From positions 83,131,095-83,195,094 of the forward strand of contig OY804579.1 in the NCBI GenBank assembly GCA_963680875.1: a DNA stretch of 64,000 nucleotides, given 5' to 3'. Position 1 is the stretch's first letter. Each line of letters starts with the position of its first letter. A program made the position numbers and the translations under genes. Origin of the DNA: Bathymodiolus brooksi (Eukaryota; Mollusca; Bivalvia; Mytilida; Modiolidae). Below are positions 45,075 through 56,100 of the stretch, piece after piece. Under the pieces are notes generated by a model. That model was given only the letters and a program-made list of their open reading frames with translations, made no database searches and was not told the origin of the DNA.

Positions 45075-45960
45075 AGTTAGTGTACCAGTGGGGAATTGGA
45101 AAGATGTGTCATTTCAGCTCGACAAGCATCTAATGATGGATGTCGAGCTGAACTTAACAGAACCCTTTTGAAGAGTAAAATATTATTTTCAATATTTAAC
45201 TTTATGAATCATATAATTTCTTCAAAAAACACTTTAGTATATGATATATATATCAAATCTAGAGAAACAAATCCTTGGGTAAAAAAGGTAAAAATCTTAT
45301 TAAATGGCCTTGGCCATTCTTACATCATAAATAATATTAATTCTATTAAACTTAATTTAAATACAATAAAACAAAGAATACACGATCAATGTTTGCAAGC
45401 TCAAAATGCAAACATATGTGATTCTCAAAAACTAAACTTGTTCCAGTGTCTACAATATGGGTCAAAGACCACCTTGTGTGGATGTTTTAAACAATAGATG
45501 TGATAGAGCAGCAATTTGTAAAATCCATATATGTGCTCAGCCATTAATGATTGAACGAGGAAGACATTTAAACATAACTAGAACAGAAAGGTATTGTTTA
45601 TTATGTAAATCAAATCAAATTGAAGATGAAAAACATTTTCTCCTACATTGTAAAAAATTCAATACTCAAAGAAACATATTTAATGAAAAAATATCAAATA
45701 TACTTGAAAATACAAGTTATAAAAATCCTAACAACAAAATAAGCTTTTTGTTTAATAATAAGTCATACTCAATTCTTAGATTGACTTCCTCTTTCATATC
45801 AAACTGTTTGAATATAAGAAAAGATTTGCTATTATTATTATAGCGTTTTATATTGTAACTATTATGATTTGTTCCACTACATGCATATTATGTTATTGTG
45901 TATTATCATATATTCTGAGCCTTAACCATTTATTGTTGATGAGTTTGTGCTAATAAAGTA
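45075..45960 (+). pseudogene. LINE C-terminal ORFs with a Cys/His knuckle, frameshifted
   Basis: Two overlapping frames (45096-45497 and 45457-45843) give one protein tail. The second has RYCLLCKSNQIEDEKHFLLH then CKKF, a CxxC...H...C knuckle found at the C terminus of many LINE proteins. A shift of frame near 45460-45497 joins them. The element ends with TTTGTATTAGTATTTGTATT at about 45960-45980, a short repetitive tail. It is a 5'-truncated fragment. Confidence 0.65.
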
Positions 45961-45980
45961 TTTGTATTAGTATTTGTATT

Positions 45981-47040
45981 TCAAAATAAATAGAAATTAT
46001 TTTTAAATGATTCATCATCATTTCTTGATATTTAAGTCATACTACATTCCCGCTCGTTGATGATTGACCTTAAATACTCACTTAGCTATTATGTGTAAAG
46101 GATCCCATTTGAAATAAGCTGAAAGGTTTTCACGCGCTATCGGCCTTGAATCTTGACAATTATCAACATTTATTAAGCGACATGAAAATTTCATTTATGA
46201 TAATTAGATTTTAAGATTTATTTTATAGATTGATTAGAAATTTGTAATCACTTGTATAGATTGTTGATACATTTGTATATATTTAAAGGGGCATTTGCGG
46301 TAGGCACTACCGACAAAATTTGTGGGCGGAGCTTATCATCATCAAAAGTCCCCGTTGGTATGAACAGCATAATTTTGAAACTGTATATCACATGACCAAA
46401 GTGATTTTTGTAGATTTTAGACTGATGAAGAATATTATTTTTGATAAGACTGAAAGTTTCGTAGGAACATTTGTGACCATGCCTGTCAAATATTTTGCTC
46501 CAAAAGTAACTGTGAAACTATGTATCATTGATTTTTCCTCCTCGAGATAGCCGTGGTCAAAATAATGAACAATCTGAATGTTTTCTCTGCCCACAGCTAT
46601 CTATACCCACGGTCCCGGTTTAACCTAAATATATTTTACCTTTTACCGAATCCCACTTTTATTTGGTTCGTTGACACTTATAGTTTCGAATACAAATTTG
46701 TGGTCTTCAGGTAATGTTTTAAGTCGTAATATCTTTTTTCCCCCTTCATTTTTACAAAGTATGTAAACTTTTCGAATACCATATGGTTAAATATGTGGAC
46801 AACTGCTTATATTTATACTATTAAATAGCAACAAAATGCTTAAAATAATAAAAATAATCTAATGTCGTACAAAATTTTTGGTACTGGTTTATTTGGCACC
46901 AGTCAGTAGCGGTTCAGTCGGTTCAGCCGTAACTTGAATAATACTGCGCCCTCTATCGGCACTTTCGCTGGACGACTAGCGGGAGAGTAATATAACGACT
47001 GGATTATTCGGGTTAGTTCAGCCGCGGAAAAAATCTAAAC
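45981..47040. other. 5' flank of METTL14
   Basis: No coding content. GC content rises at about 46900-47030 just before the start codon (GCGCCCTCTATCGGCACTTT, GTTCAGCCGCGGAAAAA), consistent with promoter and 5' UTR. No TATA box at a convincing place. Confidence 0.5.
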
Positions 47041-47106
47041 ATGGGAGATCGGTTGAAAGAATTGAGAGAAAGATCACAAAAAAGAAAGCAACTATTAGCA
47101 CAAGCG
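47041..47106 (+). CDS. METTL14: METTL14 coding exon 1
   Basis: 22 codons from a good start context (AAACATGG) to CAAGCG|GTAAAT, phase 0. It encodes the conserved basic N-terminal helix. Just upstream is a GC-richer stretch (about 46900-47030), probably the 5' UTR and promoter. Confidence 0.9.
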
Positions 47107-50100
47107 GTAAATAATTCAGAAATACTTTTCTAGAGATAGAGAATGTTTTGTTTCCGCAAAATAAGAAACACCAGAACACGAAAAAATCACATTTAATTAT
47201 TTCAGCAAAAACTCAACATCAATTTATGATAAAAAGATGTCGATAATTTGTCATTCTTCCTATATACCATAAATTAGTGGAACTTTCTACCATCAATAAG
47301 AGGGGGTGTTTGTTTTTGTTTTTGGTACAGGCAGTACAATCTTTCTACAGCTGTATAACAGAATCTTGTTGACTATCCACTTGTGGCACAAGTTGTGCAA
47401 TTAAACTCATAATCTCATATGTATATACCTTCTATGTGTATACACAAACAAGTTTTTTCTTATCGCAGCGGTAATTTTTGTTATAATATTTGCCTTTCCA
47501 TTAACCAGAAAGTGAAAGTAGCCGAGACACCTACAATAATGGAAAAATAAAAATGTACAACCAGAAGTTGAGACCAAACATGAACGATGATCTTAGTGTT
47601 TCTTGTAATCTCGTTGAGATTAGACTTACAAAGAAATTTTCTGCTTTGTAATTGTATCAAAGGTATTCTGAAAAATCTAAATCTTACCCGGTCCATTTCA
47701 ATGCATATTTTGGCATGGACAGATTGTGTCAGACCAAGTGCAGGTAAGCTGGGATATATATAGACACATTTTCTAGTTCAAATCTGCAAATATAATGATA
47801 ATATCTTACCGTTTTAAGTTGTTAAAGATCCATAAATGACAAATTTTAATTCGAATTGGCAACCATTTTGGGATCTAAGCAAAAATTTAAATGATCATGT
47901 GATCAATTTCATGACGATTTTTGGTATAGTCCATTTCTCAATGTCAATATATAATTGGAAAAAGTTATTGAACACCTTTTTGAAATCTGACATCGAGAAA
48001 TGGACTTATAATGAAATTTTAAATGCATTTAAATTTAATGAGTCAATTTAAAACAAACAAACAAGGACAATAAATCCATTCAAGTTTCCCACTATTGAAG
48101 GTGGCACTGCTTACCTTCGCTTCTGGGTTACTACTTTCACTTTCTATTTAAATGGAGAGATAAAGATTGGCGATATTGTGACAAATTTGGCAGCTGTTAT
48201 AAGAAGAAGTGTCATAGGAAGGTGAGCATTATATTTTTGAAAAGATCAGTGTATTGGCAGTTGAGCCATATAGGTTTTTCAGCAATGTTGACAAGGCCCT
48301 GTGGCTATACTAACTACTTTGCTTATTCATATAAAATACAAGCCCAAATAAATAATAGTTTAATACAGCTACCCTCTAAGGCCAAACTGTGACATTCTGG
48401 GTTACTACTTTCACTTTCTGTTTAAATGGAGAGATAAAGATTGGCGATATTGTGACAAATTTGGCAGCTGTTATAAGAAGAAGTGTCATAGGAAGGTGAG
48501 CATTATATTTTTGAAAAGATCAGTGTATTGGCAGTTGAGCCATATAGGTTTTTCAGCAATGTTGACAAGGCCCTGTGGCTATACTAACTACTTTGCTTAT
48601 TCATATAAAATACAAGCCCAAATAAATAATAGTTTAATACAGCTACCCTCTAAGGCCAAACTGTGACATGTACATCATATGTACATTACACAAATTGTGA
48701 ATCGACCATTCCACAAACAATAGCAAATATTTTTTATCTCTGGTAATCTCTCAGAACACAAAGAAGGCAAAATAAACTAAGTTCTGACACAGAGATGTAA
48801 TTGTTATACCATTTGATTGAGGCCAAATGTTAGATTTCCCCCTTTATTGATATTTAGATTGTTCAGTAGACTTACAATTACAAACAAACTTGGTATTATG
48901 AAAAGAAAGTTTAAACAGTGATGATCAACAAATCCACCGATGTCATCAAAGCGAACATCCATCTCTCGCCTAATCTCATTGAACATTTAAAAAAGATTAC
49001 GGGACATACATGTATGGCAATGGAAATCTACATTGTAGGTCCTGACTTGGAACAGGCACAAATTCTAGCAGGATTAAATGGGTAAATAGGATCCCAGCCC
49101 TTCCTCTTGATAATTGGATCTCCAATTGGCAATACATATATAAATAAACAATAAAATAAACATGGACAGATTCATTTCTACTCAAAAAGACCACACACTA
49201 TCACAAAAATGTATGACAAAATAAACATGGACAGATTCACTTCTACTCAAAAAGACCACACACACTATCACAAAAATGTATGACAAAATAAACATGGACA
49301 GATTCACTTCTACTCAAAAAGACCACACACCATCACAAAAATGTATGACAAAATAAACATGGACAGATTCACTTCTACTCAAAAAGACCACACACTATCA
49401 CAAAAATGTATGACAAAATAAACATGGACAGATTCACTTCTACTCAAAAAGACCACACACTATCACAAAAATGTATGACAAAATAAACATGGACAGATTC
49501 ACTTCTACTCAAAAAGACCACACACTATCACGAAAATGAATGACAAAATAAACATGGACAGATTCACTTCTACTCAAAAAGACCACACACCATCACAAAA
49601 ATGAATGACAAAATAAACATGGACACATTCACTTCTACTCAAAAAGACCACACACCATCACAAAAATGTATGACAAAATAAACATGGACAGATTCACTTC
49701 CACTCAAAAAGACCACACACTATCACAAAAATGTATGACAAAATAAACATGGACAGATTCACTTCTACTCAAAAAGACCACACACTATCACAAAAATGTA
49801 TGACAAAATAAACATGGACAGATTCACTTCTACTCAAAAAGACCACACACTATCACAAAAATGTATGACAAAATAAACATGGACAGATTCACTTCTACTC
49901 AAAAAGACCACACACCATCACAAAAATGAATGACAAAATAAACATGGACAGATTCACTTCTACTCAAAAAGACCACACACCATCACAAAAATGTATGACA
50001 AAATAAACATGGACAGATTCACTTCTACTCAAAAAGACCACACACTATCACAAAAATGTATGACAAAATAAACATGGACAGATTCACTTCTACTCAAAAA

Positions 50101-53100
50101 GACCACACACTATCACAAAAATGTATGACAAAATAAACATGGACAGATTCACTTCTACTCAAAAAGACCACACACTATCACAAAAATGTATGACAAAATA
50201 AACATGGACAGATTCACTTCTACTCAAAAAGACCACACACCATCACAAAAATGAATGACAACATAAACATGGACAGATTCACTTCTACTCAAAAAGACCA
50301 CACACCATCACAAAAATGAATGACAAAATAAACATGGACAGATTCACTTCTACTCAAAAAGACCACACACCATCACAAAAATGTATGACAAAATAAACAT
50401 GGACAGATTCACTTCTACTCAAAAAGACCACACACTATCACAAAAATGTATGACAAAATAAACATGGACAGATTCACTTCTACTCAAAAAGACCACACAC
50501 TATCACAAAAATGTATGACAAAATAAACATGGACAGATTCACTTCTACTCAAAAAGACCACACACTATCACAAAAATGTATGACAAAATAAACATGGACA
50601 GATTCACTTCTACTCAAAAAGACCACACACTATCACAAAAATGTATGACAAAATAAACATGGACAGATTCACTTCTACTCAAAAAGACCACACACCATCA
50701 CAAAAATGAATGACAACATAAACATGGACAGATTCACTTCTACTCAAAAAGACCACACACCATCACAAAAATGAATGACAAAATAAACATGGACAGATTC
50801 ACTTCTACTCAAAAAGACCACACACCATCACAAAAATGTATGACAAAATAAACATGGACAGATTCACTTCTACTCAAAAAGACCACACACTATCACAAAA
50901 ATGTATGACAAAATAAACATGGACAGATTCACTTCTACTCAAAAAGACCACACACTATCACAAAAATGTATGACAAAATAAACATGGACAGATTCACTTC
51001 TACTCAAAAAGACCACACACTATCACAAAAATGTATGACAAAATAAACATGGACAGATTCACTTCTACTCAAAAAGACCACACACCATCACAAAAATGTA
51101 TGACAAAATAAACATGGACAGATTCACTTCTACTCAAAAAGACCACACACTATCACAAAAATGTATGACAAAATAAACATGGACAGATTCACTTCTACTC
51201 AAAAAGACCACACACTATCACAAAAATGTATGACAAAATAAACATGGACAGATTCACTTCTACTCAAAAAGACCACACACTATCACAAAAATGTATGACA
51301 AAATAAACATGGACAGATTCACTTCTACTCAAAAAGACCACACACTATCACAAAAATGTATGACAAAATAAACATGGACAGATTCACTTCTACTCAAAAA
51401 GACCACACACCATCACAAAAATGAATGACAACATAAACATGGACAGATTCACTTCTACTCAAAAAGACCACACACCATCACAAAAATGAATGACAAAATA
51501 AACATGGACAGATTCACTTCTACTCAAAAAGACCACACACCATCACAAAAATGTATGACAAAATAAACATGGACAGATTCACTTCTACTCAAAAAGACCA
51601 CACACTATCACAAAAATGTATGACAAAATAAACATGGACAGATTCACTTCTACTCAAAAAGACCACACACTATCACAAAAATGTATGACAAAATAAACAT
51701 GGACAGATTCACTTCTACTCAAAAAGACCACACACTATCACAAAAATGTATGACAAAATAAACATGGACAGATTCACTTCTACTCAAAAAGACCACACAC
51801 CATCACAAAAATGAATGACAACATAAACATGGACAGTACAATAGCGAGGTCAATGAATGGTTGTAGTATATATGGTATTAATTTCACTTTAATGTCATTT
51901 TCTGTTGCAGTAAGAAATTTAAGATGTTGAAGAATAATTATATCTTTATTGTCACACAATCAACATGACATGTATTTCTAAGCCCTGTAGTGATTCTAAT
52001 ATCTTTGTGACAGTACAAATGTAGTAATCTTTTCGGCATTACATAAACAGTACTGGTATCCTAATCTGTTTTCAGTTTGGTGTGGATAGTCCAGATGGTT
52101 TAAAGAAAGTGTTAAAAAGCAAGGATGAAATTTTAAATGATGAGAAGACAAGTAAAAGTTGGTATGTATTAATTAATCTATAAAGATGTTAATTTTTTTT
52201 TAATTTAATTACTTGGAGAAATAATGAAATAGTAAAAGTTTAAAGGGGGGGCCGTCATTGTCGTGATCGTATGATAGTTGGCTTTACAACTTCCTGTGCA
52301 ATCCGTGCCTATCACCACTACAATTGTGAGTCCTAATCCTGCTCATGGTGAAGGGTACTCGATACAACATTGTGTGATAGTTCGTCAGCGGCAGGTCAGT
52401 GGTTTTCTCCGGATACTCTGATTTCCTCCACCAATAAAACTGACCGCCATGATATAGCTGAAATATTGTTGAAAGTGGCATTAAACAACATAACCCTAAC
52501 ATCCTAAAGAGTTTTATTCTTCTAGTGTGTACTAGAATTAAGTTCACACTTTTATTTGTGAGCTGTCTTCAGTAGAAAAACATGTGAAATTTTGTACATG
52601 TATGATTATATCATTGAAATGTATACACATTTTAATGCTGACTTCAGTTTTAGAAAAAAAAGAAGAAAGACATCGTGCAGGTTAGTTTATTGGAGGAGAT
52701 ACATTTATTTCTTTTAAATAAAATATATCAGTCATATGATATACACCCCCATAGGTTTTTGTGATATATCGGTAATAAGACTTAAAAACATTTTAAGGAG
52801 TGAAAATTGTCCTTATATGAACTTTTCTATAAAATCTGATTTTGTACAATAAAGATCCATTTTCAAAATTAATGTACATCTATGTTGCATGTTTCAATTT
52901 GTTTGTATCTATAAGCTGTCAACTGAATAAAATAAATATATCTGAAGCATCTTTTATGATACATTGATTGATTAATTGATTGATTGGTGTGTAATGCCAA
53001 CTTTAGCTATATCGTGATGTTTTATGATACAAGATACTAGAAATGGCAGAACAGGAATATTCACTGTGAGTGATAAAAGGATTGATTGATTGATTGATTT

Positions 53101-56100
53101 TTTGGTGTTTAACGCCACTTTCAGCAATATTTCAGCTATATCATGGCGACCAGTTTTAGTGGTGGAAGAAGCCGGAGAGAACCACTGATCGTGGGCAAGC
53201 AACTGGTAAGCTTTATCACTTGCGGTTGCGAGTCGAGTGCAACCTTTTTTGTAATTTACAAAGCCGGGCGCAAACCCACCCCGTATTGGTGATAGGCTTG
53301 TATGAGTTTTTAGGAAATCCAACTACATAACTCATTGAGCCACCCGGGCCCTGTGATAAAAGGAATATGTTTTCAAATTTTCAAGTTAAGTACAGAAAAA
53401 TAAATTGCATCACCTCCTCATAGTTTCAAATTTTGTTTCTATTTGTCTTAATTTTTTTTAGTTTTGTTTCTTCTTTTTTATGCGACTGGAAACATTTTAT
53501 GGGGTCATGTTATGGTACTGATGTGTCGTCATTTCTCGTTTTCAGTCTGTAGAAACCTTGCTTTTTCACAATAGCCATAGGTGTGAATACATGTAGCTTA
53601 ACATCTATTTGACAGATCCTTCTGAAATTATAAGACACTAATCCTTGGCAAGGAATGAAGGTGGTTAAAATTGATTTCAAGAATTCTACCTTTACAGGGG
53701 TTGAAAATTCCTCAAGTCCGACGCCCGGGACTAGAAAATTGAAACTTCGGGCTTGCCGTTTTTTCATGGAAAAATCCCGTCGGGCATGCCTTTAACAAAA
53801 TAAAAACTCCACTTTTTTCTAAACGTCTTGTTTTTAATTCAAATCACATGCAAGTTGTTGTCAATCGTTCCCTTTCACTGTAAATAAGTACTAAAAAGCT
53901 ATTTTAAGAACGGTAATACACATCCTGGACGGATCGATATTCCTCATGAATATTAATGAGTTCCGAATCACCTATGCGCTTCCCACATACCTATATAAAG
54001 TCAAGCGTCGGAATAACATTGATCAATCGTATATTTATGTTGACAACTTTTGAGAAAATTTTAATCTTACAGTCAAACAAACGGAAAAACGGAAAGCGGA
54101 CGACGAGCCAACTGATCCTGAAACTCCCAGAAATAAAGATCTTAAGTATGATAGGGAGAAACGAACGAGAATATTTCAAAACTCGTGGATAGATACATTT
54201 CCTTGGGTCGTCTTTGACGAGAATGCTCAGGAAATGTACTGCAAGTACTGTAGAAAATTTCCACACTAATCAGATAGAAAAGATGCCCTTACCCGGGGAA
54301 CTAAAAAATTACGTATTGATGGACTTAAGTTACACGATAAACACTAGGAGCACTTGTTATGTGTCAAGCATTGGTTTAAGGAACTTGATGATCCCCAGGC
54401 AGCTGCCAGCCCTTCACAGGCATTTGCTGACACCCCAATAGGCCAGTCATTATTGAAATTAGATGAAAGTCAGAGAAAACGTCTTGAAAGTTTAATTAAT
54501 ACTGCCTACGGTGTTGTCAAAGCTGGAAAACCTTTTTCAGATTATGAATTGATATGTGAAATACAAGTTAAAAATGGACTTGACCTGGGTGAAAACTATA
54601 GAAATATTAATGGTTGTAAAACTTTTGCTGCATCAATTGCACAAACTTTAGTTGACAAACAAGTAGAGGAGCTGAAAAATATTAATTTCCTGAGCATTCT
54701 GTCTGATGGGAGCACAGACGTCTCTGTCACCGAACAAGACATTGTTTACATTCGTTATGTTGAAAGATCTGTCCCAGTCACAAAGATCATATCAATTGAA
54801 GCTCTTGATAAAGCTGACGCTCAAGGAATTTTCAATGCTATTAAAAATGCCCTAGATAAGATAGGTCTGAATTTTGATAAATTAAAGCCAAATAATGACA
54901 GTTTTCCAAGTTTAATGTGTGCCAATTTTGATGGTGCTTCAGTCAATTTAGGTCAAAAAGGGGGAGTTATAGCCAAAATTAGAGATGTTATTCCAGATGT
55001 TATGGGGTTACATTGTGTAGCCCACAAGCTTGAATTAGCTGCTCATGATGCTACCAAAAGTTACAAATATCTTAAGCAGATGGAAAGTACAATCAAGGGA
55101 ATATTTAGTTTCTACCACTATTCACCAAGACGCAAAAATGAAGTCAAAGCTATAGCAGAAATATTAGATGTTGACTTTGCTCACATGTCTGATATTAAAC
55201 AAGTTAGGTGGATGTCTTCCAAAAGTAGAGCTGTCAGTGCACTGGAACAAAATTTGAAAGCTGTCGCAGGACATCTCGAACATAACTCTGTGAGTGGTAC
55301 CAGAGCTGATGATGCAAATAGGGGTAAAGGATACCTGAAAGACCTGAAATCCATCAAATTCTTAAAACACTTGTATTTCCTACTGGACTACCTCCCCATT
55401 TTGACCGAGGTCTCCAAATGCTTTCAGCTTGAAGATCTGTTGTTAATTGAAATATCAGATTTAGTTGAAGCTGCTGTCATGAAGCTGAATGCATTAAAAC
55501 AAAAACCAGGTAAATTCATGACAATGTTTTCTGACCTGTACCAGAAAGATGAAAAAAAGTTTGGAGATCTTAGCCTTACTGGTATCTTGCCAAGTATTGA
55601 TTTCACCAAGGATAAGGATATTCATGAATTTCTGGATCTGGGAATTAACTATGTAAAAAAGAGGTTTGCTCACTCGTCAGAAGCCCCACTCTCTTACTTT
55701 CAAGTTTTCAACTTTCAAAAATGACCTTTGTCCAGAGCAGAGCTTGGTGATTATGGGGTTGAAGAACTTTCTAGTCTTCTTCACCATGCCTCTGTTTCCC
55801 CATACTTTTCTGATGAGGAAAAAGAAACTATTCTGAGAGATTGGACAGGGGTTAAACTGCAAATAGTAAGTCTCAGAACAAACCCATTGATGGAGGTTTA
55901 TCAACTTATGATGGAGATGAAAATTAAACAAGCTGCACATGGACAACAGGACTCAGCCTGTATGTTGAAACTGTTTGAATTCATGATGACAATTTCACCA
56001 TCAACAAGTGCCTGTGAAAGAGGCTTCAGTAGAATGAATTACTTGAAGTCAAAGTATAGAAGCACTCTTTCACAAACTTCATTCAACAATCAGCTAATGA

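Larger units (their letters stand above)
47107..52075. other. METTL14 intron 1
   Basis: Holds the 274-bp duplication, the 65-bp array and an exon-like open stretch ending at a donor (about 47650-47740, [12 protein letters not shown] before GCAG|GTAAGC). The remainder is AT-rich and unrecognised. Confidence 0.6.

Noticed and set aside
45096..45497. Independent 133-aa host gene
   Set aside because: It continues, after a frameshift, into a typical LINE C-terminal Cys/His knuckle, so it is LINE debris.
47481..47696. 71-aa minus-strand ORF with a membrane-like end
   Set aside because: Inside METTL14 intron 1 with no recognised homolog; the frame looks accidental, though a donor-like site adjoins it.
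49152..51836. CRISPR-like or coding repeat protein
   Set aside because: The 65-bp unit is not a multiple of three, there is no long ORF across units, and no spacers exist.
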